From NCBI RefSeq assembly GCF_051401765.1, contig NW_027480545.1:868001-932000 (forward strand): DNA of 64,000 nt, read 5' to 3'. Positions 1 to 13,072 of this stretch are shown here, in pieces. The notes beneath the pieces are model-generated. The model saw only the letters and a program-made list of their open reading frames with translations, was not told where the DNA came from and made no database searches. Made by a program: the position numbers and the translations under genes. Position 1 is the first letter of the stretch; each line of letters begins with the position of its first letter. Source of the DNA: Calliopsis andreniformis (lineage: Eukaryota > Arthropoda > Insecta > Hymenoptera > Andrenidae).

Positions 1-3000
1 TCAATCCTCAACCCTCAATACTCAATCTTCAATCTTCAATCCTCAGTCCGCAAACCACAATTCTGAATCCTCAATCCTGAATCCTCAATCTTCAGCCCTC
101 AGTACTTAACAATCAGTTGTCAATCCTCAATCCCCAATAGAATATCCTCAATTCACAGTTTTCAATACTCAATACCCAATCTGCAATCTTCAAATCTCTA
201 TCCACAAACATCAATTCTCATCACTCAACCCTCAACACTCAGTCCACAATGTTCAATCCTCAATCCTCAATTCTCAATCTTCAATCCTCAATACTCAATC
301 GTTAATCCTCAATCCTCAATCCTCAATCTTCAATCCTCAATCCCCAATACTCAATCCTCAATCCTCAATCCTCAATCCTCAATCATCAATCCTCAATCTT
401 CAATACTCAATCCTCAATCCTCAATCCTCAATCCTCAATCCTCAATCATCAATCCTCAATCCTCAATCCTCAATTCTCAACCTTTAATCCTCAATCCTCA
501 ATCCTCAATCTTCAATCCTCAATACTCAATCTTCAATCCTCAGTACTCGATCCTCAATTCTCAGTCGTCATTCTTCAATCCTGAATACCCAATCCTCAAT
601 CTTCAATCCTCAATCGTCAATCCTCAATTCTCAATCCTCTATCCTCAATCCTCAGACCTCAAACATCAATACTCAACCCTCGGTCCTCGTCCTGAATCCA
701 CAACCCTCAATCCTCAATCCTCAACCTTCAATGATCAATATTCAATCTTCAATCCTCAATCCTCAATCCTCAATCCTCAATTCTCAATCCTCAATGTTCA
801 ATCCTCAATACCCAACCTTCAATCTTCAATCCTCGATCCTGAATCCTCAATCCCCAATCCTCAATCCTCAATCCACAGTCCTCAAACCGCAGTCCTGAAT
901 CCTCAACCCTGAATCCTCAATCTTCAGACCTCAGTCCTCAACAATCAGCTGTCAATCCTCAATCCTCACTAGAATATCCTCAGTTCAGAGTTTTCCATAC
1001 GCAATACTCAATCTGCAATCTTCATATCTCTATCCACAAACATGAATTCTCATCACTCAACCATCAACTCTCAGTCCCCAATCCTCAATCTTCAATCGTC
1101 AATCCTCAATCCTCAATTATCAATCCTCAATCCTCAATCCTCAGTCTTCAACACTCAATACTCAATATTAAATTCTCAAACCTCAATCCTCAATCCTCAA
1201 TCTTCAATCCTCAATCCTCAATCCTCAATCCTCGATGCTCATTCTTCAATCCTCAATACCCAATCCTCAATCTTCAACCCTCAATCCTCAATCCTCGATG
1301 CTCAATCCACAATCCTCAGCCCTCAATACTCAATCTTCGAACCGCAATACCCAATCCTCAACCTTCAATCCTCAATACTCAATACTCAATCTTCAATCCT
1401 CAATCCTCAATCCTCAATCCTCAATCCTCATTCTTCAATCCTCAATACCCAATCCTCAATCTTCAATCCTCAATCCTCAATCGTCAATCCTCAATCCCCA
1501 ATCCTCAATCTTCAATACTCAATCCTCAATCCTCATTCCTCAACCCTCAGCCATCAATCCTCAATACTCAATCTTCAATCCTCAAACCTCAATCCTCAAT
1601 CCTCAATCTTCAATCCTCAATCCTCAATCCTCAATCCTCAATGCTCATTCTTGAATCCTCAATACCCAATCCTCAATCTTCAATCCTCAATCCTCAATCC
1701 TCAACTCTCAATCCTTAATCCTCAATCCTCAGTCCTCAAACCTCTATCCTCAACCCTCAGCCCTCATCTTCAATCCTCAATCCTCAATCCTCAATTCTCA
1801 ATCTTCATTCCTCGATCCTCAATCCTCAATCCTCAATCGTCAATCTCCAATCCTGAATACTCAATCTTCAATCCTCAATCCTCAATCGCCCATCCTCCAT
1901 CCTCATTCTTCAATCCTCAATACCCTATCCTCAATCTTCAATCCTCAATACTCAATCCTCAATTCTCAATCCTCAATCCTCAGTCCTGAGTCCTCACACC
2001 TCAATCTTCAACCCTCAGCCCTCAACCTCAATCCTCAATCCTCAATCCTCAATCGCCAACACTCAATACTCAATCTTCAATCTTCAATCCTCTGTCCTCA
2101 AACCACAATTCTGAATCCTCAATCCTGAATCCTCAATCTTCAGCCCTCAGTACTCAACAATCAGTTGTCAATCCTCAATCCCCAATAGAATATCCTCAAT
2201 TCACAGTTTTCAATACTCAATACCCAATCTGCAATCTTCAAATCTCTATCCACAAGCATCAATTCTCAATCTTCAATCCTCAATACTCAATCTTCAATCC
2301 TCAATCCTCATTCGTCAATCCTCAATCCTCATTCTTCAATCCTCAATACCCAATCCTCAATTTTCAATCCTCAATCCTCAATCGTCAAGCCTCCATCCCC
2401 AATCCTCAATCTTCAATACTCAATCCTCAATCCTCATTCCTCAATCCTCAGCCATCAATCCTCAATACTCAATCTTCAATCCTCAATCCTCAATCCTCAA
2501 TCCTCAATCCTCAATCGCCCATCCTCCATCCTCATTCTTCAATCCTCAATACCCTATCCTCAATCTTCAATCCTCAATACTCAATCCTCAATTCTCAATC
2601 CTCAATCATCAGTCCTGAGTCCTCACACCTCAATCTTCAACCCTCAGCCCTCAACCTCAATCCTCAATCCTCAATCCTCAATCCCCAACCCTCAATACTC
2701 AATCTTCAATCTTCAATCCTCAGTCCTCAAACCACAATTCTGAATCCTCAATCCTGAATCCTCAATCTTCAGCCCTCAGTACTAAACAATCAGTTGTCAA
2801 TCCTCAATCCACAATAGAATATCCTCAATTCACAGTTTTCAATACTCAATACCCAATCTGCAATCTTCAAACCTCTATCCACAAGCATCAATTCTCATCA
2901 CTCAACCCTCAACACTCAGTCCACAATGTTCAATCCTCAATCGTCAATTCTCAATCTTCAATCCTCAATACTCAATCATTAATCCTCAATCCTCAATCCT

Positions 3001-6000
3001 CAATCTTCAATCCTCAATCCCCAATACTCAATCCTCAATCCTCAATCCTCAATCCTCAATCATCAATCCTCAATCTTCAATACTCAATCCTCAATCCTCA
3101 ATCCTCAATCCTCAATCCTCAATCATCAATCCTCAATCCTCAATCCTCAATGCTCAACCTTTAGTCCTCAATCCTCAATCCTCAACCTTCAATCCTCAAT
3201 CCTCAATCCTCAATCCTCAATCCTCAAACCTCAATCCTCAATCCTCAATCTTCAATCCTCAATACTCAATCTTCAATCCTCAATACTCCATCCTCAATCC
3301 TCAGTCCTCATTCTTCAATCCTCAATACCCAATCCTCAATCTTCAATCCTCAATCCTCAATCCTCAATTCTCAATCCTCTATCCTCAATCCTCAGACCTC
3401 AAACATCAACACTCAACCCTCAGTCCTCGTCCTGAATCCACAACCCTCAATCCTCAATCCTCAACCTTCAATCATCAATATTCAATCTTCAATCTTCAAT
3501 CCTCGATCCTCAATCCTCAATCCCCCATCCTCAATCCTCAATCCACAGTCCTCATACCACAGTCCTGAATCCTCAATCCTGAATCCTCAATCTTCAGACC
3601 TCAGTCCTCAACAATCAGCTGTCAATCCTCAATCCTCACTAGAATATCCTCAGTTCAGAGTTTTCCATACGCAATACTCAATCTGCAATCTTCATATCTC
3701 TATCCACAAACATCAATTCTCATCACTCATCCATCAACTCTCAGTCCCCAATCCTCAATCTTCAATCGTCAATCCTCAATCCTCAATTATCAATCCTCAA
3801 TCCTCAATCCTCAATCCTCAATCTTCAACCCTCAATACTCAATCTTCAATCCTCAATCCTCAATCCTCAATTCTCAATCTTCAATCCTCAATACTCAATC
3901 TTCAATCCTCAATACTCAATACCCAATCCTCAATCTTCAATCCTCAATCCTCAATCGTCAATCCTCAATCCCCAATCCTCAATCTTCAATACTCAATCCT
4001 CAATCCTCATTCCTCAATCCCCAGCCATCAATCCTCAATACTCAATCTTCAATCCTCAATCCTCAATCCTCGATCCTCAATCCTCAATCCTCAGTCCTCA
4101 ATACTCAATCTTCGATCCGCAATACCCAATCCTCAATCTTCAATCCTCAATACTCAATACTCAATCCTCGATCCTCAATCCTCAATCCTCAATCATCAGC
4201 CCTCAGTCCTCAACAATCAGTTGTCAATCCTCAATCCTCAATAGAATATCCACAATTCACAGGTTTCAATACTCAATACTCAATCTGAAATCTTCAAATC
4301 TCTATCCACAAACATCAATCCTCATCACTCAACCCTCAACACTCAGTTCCCAATCCTCAATCTTCAATTCTCAATCCTCAATCCTCAATCCTCAATCCTC
4401 AATCAGCAATCCTCAATCTTCAATCCTCAATACTCAATCTTCAATACTCAATCCTCAATCCTCGATCCTCAATCCTCAATCCTCAATCGTCAATCTCCAA
4501 TCCTCAATCTTCAATCCTCAATACTGAATCTTCAATCCTCAATCCTCAATCCTCAATCCTCAACCCTCAACCCTGAATCTTCAATCCTCAGTCTCCAATC
4601 CGCAATCTTCAATCCTCAATCCTCAATCCTCAATCCTCAATCCTAAATCCTCAGCCCTCAGTTCTCAAACCTCAATGCTCAATCCTCAATCCCCAATCCT
4701 CAATCCTCAATCCTCAATCCTCAATCATCAATCCTCAATCTCCAATACCCATTCCTCAATCCTCAATCCTCAATCCTCAATCCTCAATCATCAATCCTCA
4801 ACCTTCAATACTCAATCCTCAATCCTCAATACTCAACCATCAATCCCCAATTCTCAATACTCAATAGAATATCCTGAATTCTCAGGATTCAATACACAAA
4901 CCTCAATCCTCAACCCTCAGCCCTCATCCTCCATCCTCAATCCTCAATCCTCAATCCCGAATTTTCAATCCTCAATATTCAATATTCAATCCTCAATCCT
5001 TAATCCTCAATCCTCAATCCTCAATCATCAGTGATCAATACTCAATCTTCAATCCTCAATCCTCATTCTTCAATCCTCAATACCCAATCCTCAATCTTCA
5101 ATCCTCAATCCTCAATCCTCAAGCCTCAATCCTCAACCCTCATTCTTCAATCCTCAATACCCAACCCTCAATCTTCAATCCTCAATCCTCAATCCTCAAT
5201 TCCCAATCCTCAATCCTCAATCCTCAGTCCTCAAACCTCAATCCTCAACCCTCAGCCCTCATCCTCAATCCTCAATGGTCAATCCTGAATCCTCAGCCCT
5301 CAGTCCTCAAACCTCAATGCTCATTCCTCAATCCCCAATCCTCAATCCTCAATCCTCAATCATCTGTCCTCAATCTTCAATACTCATTCCTCAATCCTCA
5401 ATCCCCAATCCTTAATCCTCAATCATCAATCCTCAATCTTCAATCCTCAATCTTCAGTACTCAATCCTCAATCCTCAATCCTCAATACTCAACTATCAAC
5501 CCTCAATTCTCAATACTCAATAGAATATCCTGAATTCTCAGGATTCAACACTGAAACCTCAATCCTCAACCCTCAGCCCTCATCCTCAATCCTCAATCGT
5601 CAATCCTCAATCCTCAGCCCTCAGTCCTCAAACCTCAATGCTCATTCCTCAATCCCTAATCCTCAATCCTCAATCCTCAATCCTCAATCCTCAATCATCA
5701 ATCCTCAATCTTCAATACTCAATCCTCAATCCTCAATCCTCAATACTCAACCATCAATCCTCAATTCTCAATACTCAATAGTATATCCTGAATTCGCAGG
5801 ATTCAATACTGAAACCTCAATCCTCAACCCTCAGCCCTCATCCTCCACCCTCAATCCTCAATCCTCAATCCTCAATCCTCAATCCTCAGTGATCAATACT
5901 CAATCTTCAATACTCAATCCTCAATCCTCAATCCTCAATCCTCAATCCTCAATCCTCAGTTATCAATACTCAATCTTCAATACTCAATCCTCAATCCTCA

Positions 6001-9000
6001 ATCCTCAATCCTCAATCCTCAATACTCAATCCTCATTTCTCAAACCTCAATCCTCGACCCTCAGTCCTCATGCTCAATTCTCAATTCTCAATCCTCAATC
6101 CTCAATTCTCAACCTTCATCCTCAATAATCAATCTCCAATCCTAAATCCTCAATCCTCAATCCTCAATCCCCAATCTTCAATCCTCAATAATCAATCTCC
6201 AATCCTAGATACTCAATCCTCAATCCTCAATCCTCAATCCTCAATACTCATTCTTCAATCATCAATACCCAATCCTCAATCATCAATCCTCAATCATCAG
6301 TCCTCAATTCTCAATCCTCAATCCTCAACCCTCAACCCTGAATCTTCAATCCTCAGTCCCCAATCCTCAATCTTCAATCATCAATCCTCAATCTTCAATA
6401 CTCATTCCTCAATCTTCAATCCCAAATCCTCAATCCTCAATCCTCAATCCTCAATCCACATTCCTCAATCCTCAATACCCAATCCTCAATCTTCAATACT
6501 CAATCCTCAATCCTCAATTCTCAATCCTCAATACTCATTCCTCAATCCTCAATCCCCAATCCTCAATCCTCAATCATCAATCCTCAATCTTCAATACGCA
6601 ATCCTCAATCCTCAATCCTCAATACTCAACCATCAATCCTCAATTCTCAATACTCAATAGAATAACCTGAATTCTCAGGATTCAGCACTGAAACCTCAAT
6701 CCTCAACCCTCAGCCCTCACCCTCCACCCTCAATCCTCAATCCTCAATCCTCAATCCTCAATCCTCAATCCTCAATCCTCAATCCTCATTTCTCAAACCT
6801 CAATCCTCAACCCTCAGTCCTCATGCTCAATTCTCAATTCTCAATCCTCAATCCTCAATTCTCAACCTTCATCCTCAATAATCAATCTCCAATCCTAGAT
6901 CCTCAATCCTCAATCCTCAATCCCCAATCTTCAATCCTCAATAATCAATCTCCAATCCTAGGTACTCAATCCTCAATCCTCAATCCTCAATCCTCAATAC
7001 TCATTCTTCAATCATCAATACCCAATCCTCAATCATCAATCCTCAATCATCAGTACTCAATCCTCAACCCCCAGCCCTCATCCTCCATCCTCAATCCTCA
7101 ATCCTCAATCCCAAATTTTCAATCCTCAATATTCAATCTTCAATCCTCAATCCTCAATCCTCAATCCTCAATCATCAGTGATCAATACTCAATCTTCAAT
7201 ACTGAATCCTCAATCCTCAATCTTCAGTCCTCAATCCTCAATCCTCAATCCTCATTTCTCAAGCCTCAATCCTCAACCCTCAGTCCTCATCCTCCACCCT
7301 CAATCCTCAATCCTCAATCCTCAATCCTCAATCCTCAGTGATCAATACTCAATCTTCAATACTCAATCCTCAATCCTCAATCCTCAATCCTCAATACTTA
7401 TATCCTCAATCGTCAATCTTCAGTCCTCAATACTCAATCTTCAATTCTCAATCTTCAATCCTCAATCCTGAATCCTCAATCCTCAGTACTCAATCCTCAA
7501 TCCTCAATCTTCAATCCTCAATCCTCAATCCTCAATCCTCAATTCTCAATCCTCAATCCTTAATCCTCAGACCTCAAACATCAGTCCTCAACCCTCAGTC
7601 CTCATTCTCAATTCCCAATTCTCAATCCTCAATCCTCAATACTTAATCCTCAATCGTCAATCTTCAGTCCTCAATACTCAATCTTCAATTCTCAATCTTC
7701 AATCCTCAATCCTCAATCCTCAATCCTCAGTACTCAATCCTCAATCCTCAATCTTCAATCCTCAATCCTCAATCCTGAATTCTCAATCCTCAATCCTTAA
7801 TCCTCAGACCTCAAACATCAATATTCAACCCTCAGTCCTCGTCCTCAATCCACAACCCTCAATCCTCAGTCCTCAATATTCAATCATCAATATCCAATCT
7901 TCAATCCTCTATCCTCAATCCTCAATCCTCAATCCTCAATCCTCAATCTTCAATCCTCAATCCTCAATCCTCAATACTCAATCCTCAATCTTCAATCCTC
8001 AATACTCAATCTTCAATCCTCAATCCTCTATCCTCAATCCTCAATCCTCAATTTTCAATCCTCAATACTCAATCTTCAATCCTCAATCTTCAATCCTCAA
8101 TCCTCAATCCTCATTCTTCAATCCTGAATACCCAATCCTCAATCTTCAATCCTCAATCCTCAATCCTCAAGCCTCAATCCTCAACCCTCATTCTTCAATC
8201 CTCAATATCCAAGCCTCAATCTTCAATCCTCAATCCTCAATCCTCAATTCTCAATCCTCAATCCTCAATCCTCAATCCTCAATCCTCAATCCTCAATCCT
8301 CATTCTTCAATCCTCAATACCCAATCCTCAATCTTCAATCCTCAATCCTCAATCCTCAAGCCTCAATCCTCAACCCTCATTCTTCAATCCTCAATACCCA
8401 ACCCTCAATCTTCAATCCTCAATCCCCAATCCTCAATTCTCAATCCTCAATCCTCAATCCTCAGTCCTCAAACCTCAATCCTCAACCCTCAGCCCTCATC
8501 CTCAATCCTCAATCGTCAATCCTCAATCCTCAGCCCTCAGTCCTCAAACCTCAATGCTCATTCCTCAATCCCCAATCCCCAATCCTCAATCATCAATCCT
8601 CAATCTTCAATACTCAATCCTCAATCCTGAATCCTCAATACTCAACCATCAATCCTCAATTCTCAATACTCAATAGAGTATCCTGAATTCTCAGGATTCA
8701 ATCCTGAAACCTCAATCCTCAACCCTCAGCCCTCATCCTCCACCCTCAATCCTCAATCCTCAATCCTCAATCCTCAATCCTCAGTGATCAATACTCAATC
8801 TTCAATACTCAATCCTCAATCCTCAATCCTCAATCCTCAATCCTCAATCCTCAATCCTCAATCCTCAATCCTCATTTCTCAATCCTCAATACTCAATCCT
8901 CAATCTTCTATCCTCAATACTCAATCTTCAATCCTCAATCCTCAATCCTCAATCCTCAATCCTCAATCCTCAATCCTCAATCTTCAATACTCAATCCTCA

Positions 9001-10613
9001 ATCCTCAATCCTCAATCCTCAATCCTCAATCCTCAATCCTCAATCCTCAATCCTCATTTCTCAATCCTCAATACTCAATCCTCAATCCTCAATCCTCAAT
9101 ACTCAACCATCAACCCTCAATTCTCAATACTCAATAGAATATCCTGAATTCTCAGGATTCAACACTGAAACCTCAATCCTCAACCCTCAGCCCTCATCCT
9201 CCACCCTCAATCCTCAATCCTCAATCCTCAATCCTCAATCCTCAATCCTCAATCCTCAGTTATCAATACTCAATCTTCAATACTCAATCCTCAATCCTCA
9301 ATCCTCAATCCTCAATCCTCAATCCTCAATCCTCAATTCTCAATCCTCAATACTCAATCCTCAATCGTCAATCCTCAATCCCCTATCCTCAATCTTCAAT
9401 ACACAATCCTCAATCCTCATTCCTCAATCCTCAGTTATCAATCCTCAATACTCAACCTTCAATCCTCAATCCTCAATACTCGATCCTCAGTCCTCAATCA
9501 TCAGTCCTCAATACTCAATCTTCAATCCTCTATACTCAATCTTCAATCCTCAATCCTCAATCCTCAATCCTCATTCTTCAATCCTCAATACCCAATCCTC
9601 AATCTTCAATCCTCAATCCTCAGTCCTCAATTCTCAATCCTCTATCCTCAATCCTCAGACCTCAGACATCAATACTCAACCCTCAGTCCTCGTCGTCAAT
9701 CCACAACCCTCACTGCTCAATCCTCAATCCTCAATCCTCAATCCTCAATCCTCAATCCTCAGTCCTCAAACCACAATCCTGGATCCTCAATCATGAATCC
9801 TCAATCTTCAGATCTCAGTCCTCAACAATCAGTTGTCAATTCTCAATCCTCAATAGAATATCATCAATTCACAGTTTTCAATACTCAATACTCAATCTGC
9901 AATCTTTAAATCTCTATCCTCAAACACCAATTCTCATCACTCAACCCTCAATACTCAGTCCCCAGTCCTCAATCTTCAATCCTCAATCCTCAATCCTCAA
10001 TCCTCAATCCTCAACATTCAATCCTCAATACTCAATCTTCAATCCTCAATACTCAATCTTCAATCCTCAATCCTCAATCCTCAATCCTCAATCTTCAATC
10101 CTCAATCCTCAATCCTCTATCCTCAATCCTCATTCTTCAATCCTCAATACCCAATCCTCAATCTTCAATCCTCAATCCTCAATCCTCAATCCTCAATCCT
10201 CAAGCCTCAATCCTCTGTCCTCAAACCACAATCCTGAATCCTCAATCCTGAATCCTCAATCCTGAATCCTCAATGCTCAATCCTCAATACTCAATCCTCA
10301 ATATTCAATCCGCAATACCCAATCCTCAATCTTCAGTCCTCAATCCTCAATCCTCAATCCTCAATTCTCAATCCTCAATCCTCTGTCCTCAAACCACAAT
10401 CCTGAATCCTCTATCCTGAATCCTCAATCTTCAGCCCTCAGTCCTCAACAATCAGTTGTCAATCCTCAATCCTCAATAGAATATCCTCAGTTCAGAGTTT
10501 TCCATACGCAATACTCAATCTTCAATCTTCAAATCTCTATCCGCAAACATCAATTCTCATCACTCAGCGTATCAACACTCAGTCCCCAATCCTCAATCTT
10601 CAATCCTCAATCC
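1..10613 (+). repeat. Superunit A1 (about 10.6 kb higher-order repeat)
   Basis: The sequence beginning at base 1 recurs from base 10614, so this segment is one period of a very long higher-order repeat. Private landmarks line up: the word pair around the rare GTCCGC at 46-51 recurs at 10659-10664, and ATGAATTC at 1042 recurs at 11655 (offset 10613). The left part (1-4350) is rich in the 140-base K cassette. The part from 4.35 to 9.8 kb has none and instead carries the hairpin marker. The last 0.8 kb returns to K cassettes before the boundary. Base 1 is the window edge, so the true start of the unit may lie upstream. Confidence 0.8.
4871..9158 (+). repeat. Hairpin marker ATCCTGA-ATTC-TCAGGAT, A1 copies
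   Basis: 18-base markers start at 4871, 5527, 5785, 6664, 8680 and 9141. The seven-base arms are perfect inverted repeats around ATTC, and the centre holds an EcoRI site (GAATTC). The marker is in heptamer register (TCAATAG-AATATCC-TGAATTC-TCAGGAT), so it arose from mutated units and not from an insertion. 5785 has TCGCAGG, which breaks one arm and the site's context; 6664 has AACCTGA, losing the outer pair. Confidence 0.8.
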
Positions 10614-10974
10614 TCAATCCTCAACCCTCAATACTCAATCTTCAATCTTCAATCCTCAGTCCGCAAACCACAATTCTGAATCCTCAATCCTGAATCCTCA
10701 ATCTTCAGCCCTCAGTACTTAACAATCAGTTGTCAATCCTCAATCCCCAATAGAATATCCTCAATTCACAGTTTTCAATACTCAATACCCAATCTGCAAT
10801 CTTCAAATCTCTATCCACAAACATCAATTCTCATCACTCAACCCTCAACACTCAGTCCACAATGTTCAATCCTCAATCCTCAATTCTCAATCTTCAATCC
10901 TCAATACTCAATCGTTAATCCTCAATCCTCAATCCTCAATCTTCAATCCTCAATCCCCAATACTCAATCCTCAA

Positions 10975-13072
10975 TCCTCAATCCTCAATCCTCAATCATC
11001 AATCCTCAATCTTCAATACTCAATCCTCAATCCTCAATCCTCAATCCTCAATCCTCAATCATCAATCCTCAATCCTCAATCCTCAATGCTCAACCTTTAA
11101 TCCTCAATCCTCAATCCTCAATCTTCAATCCTCAATACTCAATCTTCAATCCTCAGTACTCGATCCTCAATTCTCAGTCGTCATTCTTCAATCCTGAATA
11201 CCCAATCCTCAATCTTCAATCCTCAATCGTCAATCCTCAATTCTCAATCCTCTATCCTCAATCCTCAGACCTCAAACATCAATACTCAACCCTCGGTCCT
11301 CGTCCTGAATCCACAACCCTCAATCCTCAATCCTCAACCTTCAATGATCAATATTCAATCTTCAATCCTCAATCCTCAATCCTCAATCCTCAATTCTCAA
11401 TCCTCAATGTTCAATCCTCAATACCCAATCTTCAATCTTCAATCCTCGATCCTGAATCCTCAATCCCCAATCCTCAATCCTCAATCCACAGTCCTCAAAC
11501 CGCAGTCCTGAATCCTCAACCCTGAATCCTCAATCTTCAGACCTCAGTCCTCAACAATCAGCTGTCAATCCTCAATCCTCAGTAGAATATCCTCAGTTCA
11601 GAGTTTTCCATACGCAATACTCAATCTGCAATCTTCATATCTCTATCCACAAACATGAATTCTCATCACTCAACCATCAACTCTCAGTCCCCAATCCTCA
11701 ATCTTCAATCGTCAATCCTCAATCCTCAATTATCAATCCTCAATCCTCAATCCTCAGTCTTCAACACTCAATACTCAATATTAAATTCTCAAACCTCAAT
11801 CCTCAATCCTCAATCTTCAATCCTCAATCCTCAATCCTCAATCCTCGATGCTCATTCTTCAATCCTCAATACCCAATCCTCAATCTTGAACCCTCAATCC
11901 TCAATCCTCGATGCTCAATCCACAATCCTCAGCCCTCAATACTCAATCTTCGATCCGCAATACCCAATCCTCAACCTTCAATCCTCAATACTCAATACTC
12001 AATCTTCAATCCTCAATCCTCAATCCTCAATCCTCAATCCTCAATCATCAATCCTCAATCTTCAATACTCAATCCTCAATCCTCAATCCTCAATCCTCAA
12101 TCCTCAATCATCAATCCTCAATCCTCAATCCTCAATGCTCAACCTTTAATCCTCAATCCTCAATCCTCAATCTTCAATCCTCAATACTCAATCTTCAATC
12201 CTCAGTACTCGATCCTCAATTCTCAGTCGTCATTCTTCAATCCTGAATACCCAATCCTCAATCTTCAATCCTCAATCGTCAATCCTCAATTCTCAATCCT
12301 CTATCCTCAATCCTCAGACCTCAAACATCAATACTCAACCCTCGGTCCTCGTCCTGAATCCACAACCCTCAATCCTCAATCCTCAACCTTCAATGATCAA
12401 TATTCAATCTTCAATCCTCAATCCTCAATCCTCAATCCTCAATTCTCAATCCTCAATGTTCAATCCTCAATACCCAATCTTCAATCTTCAATCCTCGATC
12501 CTGAATCCTCAATCCCCAATCCTCAATCCTCAATCCACAGTCCTCAAACCGCAGTCCTGAATCCTCAACCCTGAATCCTCAATCTTCAGACCTCAGTCCT
12601 CAACAATCAGCTGTCAATCCTCAATCCTCACTAGAATATCCTCAGTTCAGAGTTTTCCATACGCAATACTCAATCTGCAATCTTCATATCTCTATCCACA
12701 AACATGAATTCTCATCACTCAACCATCAACTCTCAGTCCCCAATCCTCAATCTTCAATCGTCAATCCTCAATCCTCAATTATCAATCCTCAATCCTCAAT
12801 CCTCAGTCTTCAACACTCAATACTCAATATTAAATTCTCAAACCTCAATCCTCAATCCTCAATCTTCAATCCTCAATCCTCAATCCTCAATCCTCGATGC
12901 TCATTCTTCAATCCTCAATACCCAATCCTCAATCTTGAACCCTCAATCCTCAATCCTCGATGCTCAATCCACAATCCTCAGCCCTCAATACTCAATCTTC
13001 GATCCGCAATACCCAATCCTCAACCTTCAATCCTCAATACTCAATACTCAATCTTCAATCCTCAATCCTCAA
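10975..13072 (+). repeat. 1049-base tandem duplication inside A2 (two copies)
   Basis: Landmarks at about 10992-12040 recur 1049 bases downstream: TCAATCATC at 10992 and 12041, CAGCTG at 11559 and 12608, ATGAATTC at 11655 and 12704. A1 has only one copy of this segment, so the duplication arose after A1 and A2 separated, or was lost from A1. The joint lies in plain heptamer text near 12023, so its exact base cannot be fixed. The copies differ at a few bases, for example AGTAGAATA at 11581 against ACTAGAATA at 12630. Confidence 0.8.

Noticed and set aside
1042..1989. 315-codon frame starting MNSHHSTINSQ, repeated at 12704
   Set aside because: It starts inside a K cassette and reads only the heptamer afterwards. 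A shadow frame of the same composition overlaps it (1235-1654), as expected for a 7-base repeat.
4871..4888. Hairpin marker as an intrinsic terminator
   Set aside because: No T-run follows the stem, and it recurs some 50 times in gene-free repeat.
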